Origin: Bacteriovoracaceae bacterium UBA3083
GTDB lineage: Bacteria > Bdellovibrionota > Bacteriovoracia > Bacteriovoracales > Bacteriovoracaceae
Reading direction: 5' to 3'
Length of the DNA stretch: 64,000 bases
Assembly: GCA_002366565.1 (NCBI GenBank)
Contig: DFBJ01000006.1
Span: forward strand, 1-64,000
Positions within the stretch are counted from its first letter, which is position 1. Each line of letters begins with the position of its first letter. Position numbers and translations under genes: made by a program. Under the pieces are notes generated by a model. It ran no database searches, had not been told where the DNA came from, and saw only the letters and a list, made by a program, of their open reading frames with translations. Shown in pieces: positions 55,051 to 64,000 of the stretch.

Positions 55051-57015
55051 TTACGGTGTAACAGTTATAATAGTGACTTCATTTAACTTCATATATCCAT
55101 TAATTCCGGTAGTAACAGCATATCCTTTTTTAGATTTTGTATCCAAAAGGAGGTAGCTAAATTCGTCATCCCCTGCAGAATCATTTGTAAATGTTCCTGC
55201 GCTCTCATCAAGAGGCAAATACATAAAACCACCTTTATAAAAAGAAAAACTATTTGGATTAACAGAGATACTAAGGTCAGTTGTACCTTTTTGAATTCCA
55301 ACACTATCAACCAATTTGATGGGATAAGATGTAGGAAAATCTCCATCATATCTTGAAGAAAAACTAATAGCGAAACTTCTGTCTAACTCTTTAGTACTAT
55401 CATCTGATAACTCAAGAACATCATATGAATTTGAGGCATTTCTCCCTACAACTAAAGCTTTATCAGAAGTAGCAGTAATATCTAATGTGAATACTCCCTC
55501 TACATCTTCAATTGTGAATGTAACAGCACTTGGAGCAGCTTCATCAAGAGAGCTATCCATAAAATTATAGTACTCATCTTGCCTAACCTCTTCATCTACG
55601 AATGAAAATTTTCCAGTTGAAGCATTACCCGTATGAGTCGAACATCTTACAATTGTGTCAGAGTTTTCAATACAATGATTGTTAACAGACTTATCAACCA
55701 CATAATTTCCGTCCCCCTTTGGCATCGCTCCTATCCAATCAAGACTTAAGTTCATTGTTCCATATGCTCTAAATACTCCATCAACAGGAACATCAAGCTT
55801 ATATACACCCGCCCCCTTAGCTTCACTAACTGCAAAGCCAAGACTAGAGTCGTTATAAGTAACATCGGCCCAATCAATTGTTGAACCATCAGTAATAGAT
55901 TCCTCTAACTTCACATTTAGAAGACCTGTAGCAGGGTCAAAAGATGATGAAAACTCATCTTCATCATCTTCTAAAACGAGATTATTATCTAGGAATCCTT
56001 GCTCTCCAAAGTCTACTGAAACTATTATATTCTGTCCCCAAAACTCAGCAGCCTCAGCTGCTGACCTTGAAAACTCTTTTATATTTAATTTAATATAGTC
56101 ATATGTTCCATTTGGTATATTATTCTTCTCTCTTGCTTCTGATACGAAGTTGGAACCGTCATACTTCAGCTCTAGTTCCTGAACATCTTCACTGGCACTA
56201 TTATAAGCTGTCTCTAACTGAGAAACTGCCGCATCAACGCCAACGGCACTAATTGAACCAGAACCACCAAAAGCAGTAACTCCTGCATTATCAATGAATG
56301 TCTGAACTGCAACAGCTGTTTTAATAGCCTTATCAGAACCAACATCTAGCTTTGCTTTTGTTACAACTCTCTCATATACATCAGCACTATCCTTAAACTT
56401 TGTCTTAACTCCATCATTTGTAATATCTAAGTCTGTTGGTGTGGCATCAAAACCCTTATCAGAAGAATTCAAAAGATTTGTTACGGCCATAGTTGCTTTA
56501 AGAAGATCAAGATCATTATCAGAAGATGCTCCATTATCTACAGCTTCCATTGGATTGTTTATTAGATCATCCACAGATGAAAAACTTAATCCACTTGCAT
56601 CATTTACAAGAGCAAGAATATCATCATCATCATAACCATTTTCTCTCATTGTAGTTATTGGGGTTGCAAAATTCTTATCTTTATTAAACTTTACTTTCAA
56701 CTTTCCTTTAAATGATTTCCCTCCAGAAATCCCCTTAGCAAGCTGAATAAGTTTCGCATTATCTGAAAGTGTTACAGAAAATTGAGCTACACCATTAGCA
56801 TCAGATGCCTCAGAAACAGGCTCACCAGAGTCCAATTTTCCATTACTATTTTTATCCCAGAACATAGTCCCCCCAACAATATAAGGGTCAACAAGTTTAA
56901 TAGTAGAACCACTAATTCCTCCAGAAGAACTTCCTCCACTTGAATCTCCACCACAAGAAGTTAACGCAACTAAAAATGCTCCCGTTGAGAGACAATGTAG
57001 TATTTTTGATTTCAT
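55051..57015 (-). CDS. Large lipoprotein, 654 aa, unknown function
   Basis: Lipobox ALTSC with lipidated Cys21, then a Gly/Ser-rich spacer (GGDSSGGSSSGGISGS). Residues about 40-95 form an SdrD-B/carboxypeptidase-like domain with a calcium-type loop (FWDKNSNGKLDSGEPV, SDANGVAQFSV). Residues about 100-290 are helical (ATMAVTNLLN, KTAVAVQTFIDNAG). The rest is beta-rich with many acidic residues (LVLEDDEDEFSSSF) and has two Cys near 450-460 (NHCIENSDTIVRC). No enzyme motif. A surface or periplasmic lipoprotein is the limit of what can be said. Confidence 0.8.
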   Translation of the reverse strand: MKSKILHCLSTGAFLVALTSCGGDSSGGSSSGGISGSTIKLVDPYIVGGTMFWDKNSNGKLDSGEPVSEASDANGVAQFSVTLSDNAKLIQLAKGISGGKSFKGKLKVKFNKDKNFATPITTMRENGYDDDDILALVNDASGLSFSSVDDLINNPMEAVDNGASSDNDLDLLKATMAVTNLLNSSDKGFDATPTDLDITNDGVKTKFKDSADVYERVVTKAKLDVGSDKAIKTAVAVQTFIDNAGVTAFGGSGSISAVGVDAAVSQLETAYNSASEDVQELELKYDGSNFVSEAREKNNIPNGTYDYIKLNIKEFSRSAAEAAEFWGQNIIVSVDFGEQGFLDNNLVLEDDEDEFSSSFDPATGLLNVKLEESITDGSTIDWADVTYNDSSLGFAVSEAKGAGVYKLDVPVDGVFRAYGTMNLSLDWIGAMPKGDGNYVVDKSVNNHCIENSDTIVRCSTHTGNASTGKFSFVDEEVRQDEYYNFMDSSLDEAAPSAVTFTIEDVEGVFTLDITATSDKALVVGRNASNSYDVLELSDDSTKELDRSFAISFSSRYDGDFPTSYPIKLVDSVGIQKGTTDLSISVNPNSFSFYKGGFMYLPLDESAGTFTNDSAGDDEFSYLLLDTKSKKGYAVTTGINGYMKLNEVTIITVTP

Positions 57016-57291
57016 TCCTTTACTCCTCTATATAAATAAATTAACTATTTTCTAAATAATCGGAGAGGTAAGAGTCTGATATAAGGTAAGATTTCTTGTA
57101 CTTTTAAAATTTAAATAAAATTTACTATTTACTGAACGAAAGACAAGAATCCTTGATGCACAACTACATCAAAAAGTATCCATTAAACCAAAAGAAATCT
57201 AGTCAACTATTTAGCCTAATTAATATGCCGAGGTATATTTTTAGGAGGATTCACGATACAATATAGGCTTTAAAAATTAGGAACTTATAAT

Positions 57292-60200
57292 ATGCTTCAA
57301 GATATTTTCATTCTTCCTGAATACCTGGAAAAGACTGCGCGCAGTTTTTTTAAAGAAACAGATATTTCAAATGCTAAGAAATTTTTAAGCCTCTCGAAGG
57401 TCAATCTTTCATTCATAAAAGGAAGTCCTGAAACGTATTATATCGTCTCTGGAATCGTTAAACACGATAGGACTCACGAGTGTAAAATAGTCTATAAGAA
57501 AAGACTCGAAGGCACTGAGGGTGGTCCACTTTCTTCAAATTGTGATTGCCACGACTGGACAGCAGAGGGACATTGCTCTCACACAGCTGCTCTATATCTT
57601 GGTTACCATCTTCAACTTGAAGGAGATAAACCAAAAGACGAATCATCACCACCTATTCCAAACTTTGGACTCAATGGTGTGAATGTTCTTGAGTACGGTA
57701 CTATCCTTAGAGCTCCAGGTGAACTACAAGGGGCATCTGCGACAGCAACCTACTCTTCACTACAATACCTCTTACATAATAAGAAAGTAGTTAACTTTCC
57801 ACTACCTGAAAACTTTCAGGGGAAGATTATTTTAAATATCTTTAGCCCTAACGATGAAAGAAGTTATCCAAAACTAAAGTTTCAACATAAGAAAGATGAA
57901 GACACAATCGTCGATGAAATCTCTCTATTTGAAAACCTCTACCTATTTGACTGGACTAGTGGAGAGGCCTTTCACTTAACAAGTGATTTAAAGACTCTTA
58001 TTCAAAAAATTAAAATTAGAGGAACAAACCTTACAACTAACGACTTAATCAAGATGGCCATGCACAAAGAGCTATCAGAGAAGTGTGAGATTGTTATCGA
58101 TGGTATCCCTCTCAATCAAGTAAGAGAGATCAATGCTGGCTGTAGAGTGACATTATCACCAGGAGCAAGAAAAGGGTTAGTCGAGGTTGAAGTAAATTTT
58201 CACGACGATAATGAAAAGGTTATTGTCCCTCCAGATTTTTTAACTTCATTCTCATTTGAAGGTGGGTATCTATCTAACTTTAAAAAGAAAAAAGATGCTT
58301 ATGAATTTATTGATCAATTCACAACTCATATAGAAGATGAAGTTTTTGATTATAAAAAATCACTTCACTCTAGTAGCCGTAAAGATAAGTGGATTGAGTT
58401 AATCAATTACACAATGAAAAACGAAAAGACCTTCATCTATGATCCAGAAGAAAAAGAAATCTGTGATTTTAACAATCAATTTCTCACTCTACTGATCTCA
58501 GCTCTTTATAAGAACTTTGGTGAATTATTTTTTAGATACGCTGAATATAGGGCTGAAACTAAAACTCTATACTTTCAGGCCTCTATGAGTTCAATTTTTC
58601 AAGGACTTTCAGCATTTCATGACAAGGTCACTCCTTATGGTGTGACAATTTTCTATGAAAAGTCTGAACTAGCAAATTGGAATTCGAAGATTAGATTTGA
58701 AAGAAGAGCTTCATCAACAAAGTGGTTTGATCTAGAGCTCTATATATCAAATGACGACCTTGAAATTATTAAACAGGCCGACATGGAAACAGGACTTGTT
58801 CTCACGAGTAAGGGACTTGTCCTATTAAATAAAGAACAAAAAGATCTCATGAAGTTCATGAGAAAATATACAAAATTTGAAGGAAAGCAAGTTGAGGACG
58901 AAGAGGGAGAAGCTCAAGCAGAATCTCCATTTAAAAAGTTCCTACTTCCTTTTAATAGAGCAAGAATTTTTGAGCTCTTTGAGCTAAAGAAGCTTGGAAT
59001 TGAAGGAGCACTTACTCCTGAGGAAGAAGAGCTTTGTGAGAGATTATCTACTCTTGAGAAAGTTCCTGAGTACGACCTCCCAAAAGAGCTTGATGCGACT
59101 CTTAGACCTTATCAGCAAACAGGATATAACTGGCTTAAGTTCCTTCATGAAAATAAGCTTGGAGCTTGTCTTGCAGATGATATGGGTCTTGGTAAGACAC
59201 TTCAAACTATTGCTTTTATCCAAAGTATTCATGATCAGATAGATAGAGTTCTCGTTGTTTGCCCAGTATCCATTCTTTTAAACTGGCAAAAAGAAATTGA
59301 GAAATTCTCAAAAATGCAAATCCATATTTATCATGGTGGTGAGAGAACATTTCCAGACGATACAAAAATCATTCTTACAAGTTACGGTGTAATGAAGCGT
59401 GAAATCGATGAGACATTTGCAGACAAGCACTTTGATGTTCTCGTTCTTGATGAAGTTCAACACTTAAAAAATATTCGCTCACTTGGAGCTTATGCTGCAA
59501 GAAAAATAAAAGCTGACTACAGAGTATGTTTGACGGGTACACCTGTAGAGAATGATCTGGCGGAATTTTATAATATTATAGATCTCTCTGTTCCAGGAAT
59601 TTGGGGTGATTTAGAGTTTATAAGAACTACGTCTAATCAAAAGTCTAGACTTACGGCCAGAAAAACAGCTGCACCATTTATTCTAAGAAGAACTAAGGAT
59701 CAGGTTTTAACAGACCTTCCACCTAAGTTAGAGAATAATGTTTATCTAAACTTTGATGATGCAGAAAGAAAGACCTATTTAAATAACCTTGTTTCAATTA
59801 AGCAGAGAATTACAACTTCTCCTTCAAGAAAGAAGTATGGAGAAATCCTAAAAGGTCTTCTTCAGTTGAGACAGAGTTGTCTATGGCAGTCCCCTACTGC
59901 GAACTTAAGCTATAAGACAATTGCCTCAACTAAGGTTAATTTTCTTGTAGAGCAATTAGAGCAAATTGTAGAAGAAGGACATCAGACGATTGTCTTTAGC
60001 CAGTTTACGACTTACTTAGACTTAATTCAAAATACTTTAAGAGATAAACACTGGCGCCTTTCAAGAATTGATGGAAGCCAGTCTATTAAAAAGAGACAAC
60101 AACAAGTTGATGAATTCCAAGCAGGAAAGACAGATATTTTCTTAATATCTCTTAAGGCCGGTGGTGTTGGTTTAAACCTAACAGCGGCGAGCTATGTCTT

Positions 60201-60441
60201 TATCATGGACCCATGGTGGAACCCAGCAGTTGAATCACAAGCAATTGATAGGGCCCACAGAATTGGACAACAAAATACTCTTACCGTTTATAGACCTATT
60301 ATCAAAGATACAGTTGAAGAAAAGGTACTTAAACTTCAAGAGATGAAGAAACAACTCTTTAAAGACTTACTGCCTGATGATGATGAGAACCTCTTCACTG
60401 GTAAGCTTTCAATGAAAGATTTCGAAGATCTATTTTCTTAA
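57292..60441 (+). CDS. SNF2/Rad54-family helicase with SWIM zinc finger
   Basis: 1049 residues. The N terminus has a SWIM finger (Cys84-x-Cys86 in CDCHDW, Cys95-x-His97 in CSHTAAL), common in bacterial HelZ/RapA-like SNF2 proteins. The helicase core spans about 600-1040: Walker A in LADDMGLGKTLQT (about 629), DEVQH at about 720, LTGTPVEND, VFSQFTTYLD, and motifs V-VI in LKAGGVGLNLTAA and AIDRAHRIGQ. It is an ATP-driven DNA translocase, likely remodelling protein-DNA or RNA polymerase complexes. No nuclease or methylase partner is adjacent, so a housekeeping or repair role is more likely than defence. Confidence 0.93.
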   Translation: MLQDIFILPEYLEKTARSFFKETDISNAKKFLSLSKVNLSFIKGSPETYYIVSGIVKHDRTHECKIVYKKRLEGTEGGPLSSNCDCHDWTAEGHCSHTAALYLGYHLQLEGDKPKDESSPPIPNFGLNGVNVLEYGTILRAPGELQGASATATYSSLQYLLHNKKVVNFPLPENFQGKIILNIFSPNDERSYPKLKFQHKKDEDTIVDEISLFENLYLFDWTSGEAFHLTSDLKTLIQKIKIRGTNLTTNDLIKMAMHKELSEKCEIVIDGIPLNQVREINAGCRVTLSPGARKGLVEVEVNFHDDNEKVIVPPDFLTSFSFEGGYLSNFKKKKDAYEFIDQFTTHIEDEVFDYKKSLHSSSRKDKWIELINYTMKNEKTFIYDPEEKEICDFNNQFLTLLISALYKNFGELFFRYAEYRAETKTLYFQASMSSIFQGLSAFHDKVTPYGVTIFYEKSELANWNSKIRFERRASSTKWFDLELYISNDDLEIIKQADMETGLVLTSKGLVLLNKEQKDLMKFMRKYTKFEGKQVEDEEGEAQAESPFKKFLLPFNRARIFELFELKKLGIEGALTPEEEELCERLSTLEKVPEYDLPKELDATLRPYQQTGYNWLKFLHENKLGACLADDMGLGKTLQTIAFIQSIHDQIDRVLVVCPVSILLNWQKEIEKFSKMQIHIYHGGERTFPDDTKIILTSYGVMKREIDETFADKHFDVLVLDEVQHLKNIRSLGAYAARKIKADYRVCLTGTPVENDLAEFYNIIDLSVPGIWGDLEFIRTTSNQKSRLTARKTAAPFILRRTKDQVLTDLPPKLENNVYLNFDDAERKTYLNNLVSIKQRITTSPSRKKYGEILKGLLQLRQSCLWQSPTANLSYKTIASTKVNFLVEQLEQIVEEGHQTIVFSQFTTYLDLIQNTLRDKHWRLSRIDGSQSIKKRQQQVDEFQAGKTDIFLISLKAGGVGLNLTAASYVFIMDPWWNPAVESQAIDRAHRIGQQNTLTVYRPIIKDTVEEKVLKLQEMKKQLFKDLLPDDDENLFTGKLSMKDFEDLFS

Positions 60442-60447
60442 ATTAAA

Positions 60448-60474
60448 TACACCTTCATAACCTATGGAGGTGTA
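60448..60474 (+). terminator. Hairpin after the SNF2 gene
   Basis: TACACCTTCATA/TATGGAGGTGTA forms a 12-bp stem (one G-T pair) with an ACC loop, 6 bp after the stop. The T-run is missing, so it may be an mRNA-stabilising or Rho-assisted element. Confidence 0.45.
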
Positions 60475-60573
60475 GTGTTCAGAATTGAAAAACTCCTTCC
60501 TTCCACATCTCTTTTTAGAGACTATCTCTCGTAATCATAGAACTATCACTCCAACCTAAATCTTGGAGGATAC

Positions 60574-60981
60574 ATGAAAAGAATTACTTATTTATTTTTG
60601 GCCCTAAGTCTTGTGAGTTGTGCTTCAGCTGATAAGTCTAAAAAGAATGAGCTCTCAAAAGTCAGTATTGAGAAATCATTAAAAAAAGGACTTACAAAAA
60701 AGTCTGAAGTCATCAAACTCCTCGGATCTCCAGAAATGGTTAACTCAGACTCTGAAGGAGAAGAGCAATGGGTCTATAGTAAGACGGCTTCAGAGTGGAA
60801 TGATATGGGAGCAAACGTTGGATTATTTGGAGCGAGCTTTCTATCCAGTGCACTTCTTGGAACCAGTTTAGACTTTGGTGGAAGTAAAGGCTCTAGCAGT
60901 ACTAAGACTAAAACATTAGAAGTCTACTTTGATAAGAAAGGTATCTTAAAGTCTTACTCTCTTTCTACTTCAAAGATATAG
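60574..60981 (+). CDS. SmpA/OmlA (BamE)-like lipoprotein
   Basis: 135 residues. Lipobox LVSC gives Cys16. The middle matches the SmpA/OmlA pattern: SLKKGLTKKSEVIKLLGSPEMV, then EGEEQWVYS. A Gly-rich hydrophobic stretch follows (ANVGLFGASFLSSALLG), unusual for BamE, and then a strand KTKTLEVYFDKKGILKSYSL. The family includes the Bam complex subunit BamE, but many bacteria have extra copies of unknown role; I leave the symbol empty. GGAGG lies 6 nt before the ATG, and a terminator follows. Confidence 0.8.
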   Translation: MKRITYLFLALSLVSCASADKSKKNELSKVSIEKSLKKGLTKKSEVIKLLGSPEMVNSDSEGEEQWVYSKTASEWNDMGANVGLFGASFLSSALLGTSLDFGGSKGSSSTKTKTLEVYFDKKGILKSYSLSTSKI

Positions 60982-61028
60982 GCCTATCCAAGTAAGCTCT
61001 ACAAACCAATAAAGTAATAATTAAGCAC

Positions 61029-61059
61029 AAAAAAAGCAGACCATAAGGTCTGCTTTTTT
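61029..61059 (+). terminator. Intrinsic terminator after the BamE-like lipoprotein
   Basis: AAAAAGCAGACC/GGTCTGCTTTTT (arms 61031-61042 and 61047-61058) with an ATAA loop. The A- and T-runs on both sides allow it to work for leftward transcription too. Confidence 0.9.
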
Positions 61060-61197
61060 AATAGGGGGAGAGATTCAAAGAGCGCTAACCCTTCGATGTA
61101 TTAAATATAGCAGAATTCCCTGCTTGGTATGTATCGCTTGTAAGTTCTTCATCCCCTGTCAGGATTCTATACACATCTATAATTACAACAAGTTAGA

Positions 61198-62082
61198 CTA
61201 TCTAAGCTTGAAGTTTTTAAACTCACCTAGCCTAATACCTGTTAAGTATTCAAATTGATCACTTAGAATGAGACGAATATCTTTTAGACTCAACTTATAC
61301 GGAAGAGAGAGAATATCTAGATCATTCTTATTCTCTTCAATCCAGTTCTTCATCACCTTTGGGTGAGTGCCAGTAAAGGGGCGAAGTCCCCAAACTCTTT
61401 CGTAGTTGAAGTTTTCATCTTTCTTTTTGTCGCCGTGATAGAGCTTATCAAAGGCCTTTGTCTTTGCGGCCATAACTTGCTCTGCTCTCGCCCAGCCATA
61501 ATGATAAACAGTCGCGTCTATTTGCTTACAGACAACTTTACTATCATCACTATTTCTAAAGCCCTGAGCATCTAGCCAAGACTTTATCCCTTTATGGTTT
61601 CTAATAAGCCTAAGCTCTCTTCTATAGGTCTTCTTAGTTACTTTCTTAACGTTTACATTTCCGTAGAAGTGAACGTAATTAAAGACAAGTCCATCATAGC
61701 TGTGATCATTTTCCATCTTTTGAACTTCATTCTTAATTGTCTGTAGATCATTTTCATGAAGACATTCATCTCCTTGAATATACTGGCAGTACTTTCCAGA
61801 TGCTTTTTCTAGAGCAATATTAGTTTGCTCAGAGAGAATAAGTCCTTGAGAGGTTTTTTCAGGATCCCAAAAACTCTTTAAAAAGATATATTTCTCATCC
61901 TTAAAGTGACTAGTTAAATAGTCCCAAGTTCCATCGTCATCAGTGAGCTCCCTATCGTTAAATCCAACATTAATAATCACTTCATCGCAGATTGGATCAA
62001 TACTCTCAATAGACTCTTTAATAGGATAGCCAAGAGTTAGTCCATTCTTTATAAAAGTTATACCAGATATTAACTTAGTCAT
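61198..62082 (-). CDS. Glycosyltransferase, family 2-like
   Basis: 294 residues of GT-A character: ISGITFIKNGLTLGYPIKESI at the N terminus, PICDEVIINVGF as the nucleotide-binding strand, and IQGDECLHENDL near residue 104 in the metal-binding DxD position (here Gly-Asp-Glu). The C terminus is basic. It overlaps the heptosyltransferase-like gene upstream by 8 bp, so both are read from one transcript. The likely role is adding a sugar to LPS or another surface glycan. Confidence 0.75.
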   Translation of the reverse strand: MTKLISGITFIKNGLTLGYPIKESIESIDPICDEVIINVGFNDRELTDDDGTWDYLTSHFKDEKYIFLKSFWDPEKTSQGLILSEQTNIALEKASGKYCQYIQGDECLHENDLQTIKNEVQKMENDHSYDGLVFNYVHFYGNVNVKKVTKKTYRRELRLIRNHKGIKSWLDAQGFRNSDDSKVVCKQIDATVYHYGWARAEQVMAAKTKAFDKLYHGDKKKDENFNYERVWGLRPFTGTHPKVMKNWIEENKNDLDILSLPYKLSLKDIRLILSDQFEYLTGIRLGEFKNFKLR

Positions 62083-63076
62083 TTAAATCCTCTTTAATTC
62101 TTTCAAATACCTGCTCTGGCATAAACTCATTTAAACAAATCATACTCGAGCAATTTGAAAGTCCACAGTAGTGAGCTGTTCTCGTTCTACATTCCAGTGG
62201 ATCTTTGTAAAAGTAAGGGTGAGCAATCTCATCGTAAGGATGCCACTCATTCGGAGGCTCAGGTCCAAAGAGTGTATAAGACTTAATACCTGTTGCAATA
62301 GCAAGGTGCTTAAGTCCTGTGTCGTTTCCAACATAGAGTCTAGAGTTACCAATGAACCGAGGTAGCTGAGAGAGTGTGATATGAACAATTTCAGCGTAAT
62401 CATTAATATTTAACTCTTCTAGCCTCTCTTTAATCTGCTGATCACCCTCTGACTTTGAAAGGGGGATCTTTATACTTAAATCAGGAAACTTCTTACTGCA
62501 TATCTTTGCTAACTCTACGTAGTAATCTAAAGGCCACATCTTTGTGGCCCTAGTTGCTACGACCCCAAGAATGAGTCTATTTTTCTTATCAGTATCAATA
62601 GAAACTTTAGGAGTGTAATCAAGATAGCTCGGTATAGTCTTTTTATCGCTTAGACATGAATAGATTCCATCTAAATCTCTTTGAATAACTGCTTTAATCA
62701 CACCCTGATCTAAGATCCCATTTACTCTCTTAGAGTGGTGGTCGTGATAGAAGTAAGGAGTTCTAAAGATCTTTGAATAGAGATTAAAGAACTTAAAGGT
62801 TCTACCTGCTAAGTGCATTTCAAATATCACATCTGGTTTTACTCTTCGCACGCTCTTATAAAAGCTTTTCCAATCAGCAGCAGTCTTTAGATCACAACTA
62901 ATAACCTCATCACATTCAATTTTTACATTCTTATATAAAGTAGTTATCCACGAAGGAATCGCATAGATAATTTTTGCATCTGGATAGAGCTCTCGTATAT
63001 ATTGTAGACCAGAGAGCCCCATAATGGAGTCACCCATAGCTCTATTTTTTACCACGAGAATTGTTCGATATGTCAT
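62075..63076 (-). CDS. Glycosyltransferase family 9, heptosyltransferase-like
   Basis: 333 residues from the ATG at 63076; an upstream in-frame TTG at 63103 exists but the promoter geometry fits the ATG. The GT9 landmarks are ILVVKNRAMGDSIMGLSGLQ at the N terminus (WaaC/WaaF-like) and YVGNDTGLKHLAIATGIKSY followed by LFGPEPPNEWHPY near 245-280. Such enzymes add heptose from ADP-heptose to the LPS inner core; the C-terminal CRTRTAHYCGLSNCSSMIC segment is typical. The start codon lies 6 nt after a -10 box without a Shine-Dalgarno, suggesting leaderless translation. Confidence 0.85.
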   Translation of the reverse strand: MTYRTILVVKNRAMGDSIMGLSGLQYIRELYPDAKIIYAIPSWITTLYKNVKIECDEVISCDLKTAADWKSFYKSVRRVKPDVIFEMHLAGRTFKFFNLYSKIFRTPYFYHDHHSKRVNGILDQGVIKAVIQRDLDGIYSCLSDKKTIPSYLDYTPKVSIDTDKKNRLILGVVATRATKMWPLDYYVELAKICSKKFPDLSIKIPLSKSEGDQQIKERLEELNINDYAEIVHITLSQLPRFIGNSRLYVGNDTGLKHLAIATGIKSYTLFGPEPPNEWHPYDEIAHPYFYKDPLECRTRTAHYCGLSNCSSMICLNEFMPEQVFERIKEDLND

Positions 63077-63082
63077 TATAAT

Positions 63083-63136
63083 AGTATAGCGAAGATGCAA
63101 CAATGTGTTAACAAAAAGAATAATGCGGTCTATGAT
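63083..63136. promoter_or_regulatory. Symmetric divergent promoter with shared palindromic -35 (TGTTAACA)
   Basis: The palindrome TGTTAACA at 63106-63113 gives TTAACA as -35 on each strand. Rightward: 17 bp to TATGAT (63131-63136), then 6 nt to the ATG at 63143. Leftward: 17 bp to TATACT (63083-63088 on the plus strand as AGTATA), then 6 nt to the ATG at 63076. The two halves have identical geometry, and both start codons fall where transcription should begin. Confidence 0.7.
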
Positions 63137-63142
63137 AAGTCT

Positions 63143-63907
63143 ATGATTAAGTTATCAGCGGTTATCATTACATTTAATGAAGAACATAATATTAGAAGAT
63201 GTCTTGAGTCCCTTGAGGGTATTGCTGATGAAATAGTGGTTGTTGACTCATTTTCAACAGATAAGACTGCTGAGATCTGTAGAGAGTTCAATACTGTTTG
63301 GATTGAAAATAAGTTTGAAGGACATATTGAGCAGAAGAACTTTGCTCTAAACGCCGCAACAAATGATCATATTCTTTCTCTCGACGCCGATGAAGCATTA
63401 GATGATGAGCTTAGAGAACAAATTAAGTCTATCAAAAATAACTTTAGTGCCGATGGGTATTATTTTAATAGGCTTACTCACTACGTAGATCAGTGGATTT
63501 ATAGATGTGGATGGTATCCTGATAGTAAGCTCCGTCTACTTGATAGAAGAAAAGGTCATTGGAGTGGAGTTAATCCTCATGACATTATCAAGATGGACGA
63601 GGGATCAAATATTCAAAAACTAAGTGGTAATCTACTTCACTATAGTTATGATTCAATCACTGATCATGTAAATCAAACAAATAAATTCACAACCATTGCA
63701 GCTAGGGCCGCCTTCAAACAAGGAAAGAGATCTAGCAATTTTAAGATTGTAACTAGACCGGTACTTAAGTTCGTTAAGGATTACTTTTTAAAGAGAGGAT
63801 TTCTTGATGGTAGATACGGGTTCATCATCTGTTGTATCAATTCATTATCAGCACTTCTTAAGTACTCAAAACTTAAAGACTTACAAGACGGTAGAGATAT
63901 TAATTAG
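63143..63907 (+). CDS. Glycosyltransferase family 2, WaaE/KdtX-like
   Basis: 254 residues from the ATG at 63143; the frame is open from 63095 but that part lies in the promoter. Landmarks: LSAVIITFNEEHNIRRCLESL, DEIVVVDSFSTDKTAEI, EQKNFALNAATNDHILSLDADEALDDEL with the DAD metal site, and RLLDRRKGHWSGVNPHDII. This is the LPS-core beta-1,4-glucosyltransferase type, often near heptosyltransferases. The C terminus has a short hydrophobic segment (FIICCINSLSALL) that may touch the membrane. No Shine-Dalgarno is seen; leaderless start is likely. Confidence 0.87.
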   Translation: MIKLSAVIITFNEEHNIRRCLESLEGIADEIVVVDSFSTDKTAEICREFNTVWIENKFEGHIEQKNFALNAATNDHILSLDADEALDDELREQIKSIKNNFSADGYYFNRLTHYVDQWIYRCGWYPDSKLRLLDRRKGHWSGVNPHDIIKMDEGSNIQKLSGNLLHYSYDSITDHVNQTNKFTTIAARAAFKQGKRSSNFKIVTRPVLKFVKDYFLKRGFLDGRYGFIICCINSLSALLKYSKLKDLQDGRDIN

Positions 63908-63927
63908 ATTGAACGAACTATATACTT

Positions 63928-64000
63928 CTAGTTAATTTTTAATACCTTCTTTAGTTTCCTTACTACTCTAAATAGAAATGACTTTTTAGAATCCCTATAG
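63928..64000 (-). CDS. Partial CDS at the window edge (C terminus only)
   Basis: On the minus strand a frame without stops runs in from the window end and closes with TAG at 63928-63930. It reads SKKSFLFRVVRKLKKVLKIN at its end, a basic amphipathic tail like those of glycosyltransferases and related surface-glycan enzymes. Only about 23 codons are visible, so identity cannot be given. It is convergent with the WaaE-like gene, 20 bp away. Confidence 0.45.
   Translation of the reverse strand, partial: YRDSKKSFLFRVVRKLKKVLKIN

Noticed and set aside
57292..60441. SNF2 helicase as part of a defence system such as DISARM or a type I-like module
   Set aside because: No methylase, nuclease or DUF1998 partner lies beside it; the flanking genes are envelope lipoproteins. 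SWIM-SNF2 proteins of this form are common as single genes.

Overview
This window reads as two unlike pieces joined next to a pair of methionine tRNA genes at about 7.8 kb. The left piece (1-7.8 kb) carries a sugar-type ABC importer without its ATPase (solute-binding protein plus two permeases), then an accessory block: a DUF4145 zinc-ribbon protein, a stand-alone HsdR-N-like PD-(D/E)XK nuclease, an attC-like palindrome, a catalytic-domain-only tyrosine recombinase, a second PD-(D/E)XK-type protein, a remnant of another recombinase and a remnant of a DUF2905 protein. Its style suggests an anaerobe such as Atribacterota or a relative (inference, low confidence).

The right piece (about 7.8-64 kb) is AT-rich and dense in lipoproteins, signal-peptide proteins and outer-membrane barrels mixed with housekeeping genes (rluB, scpB, scpA, trmB, dnaG, rpoD, motA, motB). 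This fits a predatory Bdellovibrionota of the Bacteriovorax/Halobacteriovorax type (inference from gene content and style). The tRNA pair has its own promoter on the right-hand side, so it belongs with this piece. The left piece is therefore either an island inserted at a tRNA 3' end or a chimeric assembly; the sequence alone cannot decide.

Layout of the right piece: tRNA-fMet and tRNA-Met; two small or secreted unknowns; a leftward M50 protease-scpA-scpB-rluB block; a NUDIX gene; a lysine-rich secreted protein; a leftward set led by a giant 6112-residue lipoprotein built from about 45 Ig-like repeats; a rightward cluster (PEGA/TPR lipoprotein, FliF-FliG-like fusion, outer-membrane barrel, MotA, MotB); a leftward membrane coiled-coil protein; two overlapping outer-membrane protein genes; a DegT-type aminotransferase; secreted proteins; trmB-dnaG-rpoD; a candidate small RNA; a lipoprotein; a SWIM-SNF2 helicase; a BamE-like lipoprotein; and surface-polysaccharide glycosyltransferases.

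The strongest candidate for an undescribed system is the cluster at 37480-42358. One membrane protein appears to join the C-terminal part of FliF (MS ring) to FliG (rotor). It sits with a MotA/MotB stator pair, an outer-membrane barrel and a PEGA lipoprotein, with no other flagellar genes nearby. This suggests a stator-driven envelope motor separate from the flagellum. Also notable are a symmetric divergent promoter (63083-63136) whose two -10 boxes each end 6 nt before an ATG, implying leaderless mRNAs, and a 31-bp promoter-like module found upstream of two separate transcription units (44449 and 47243).
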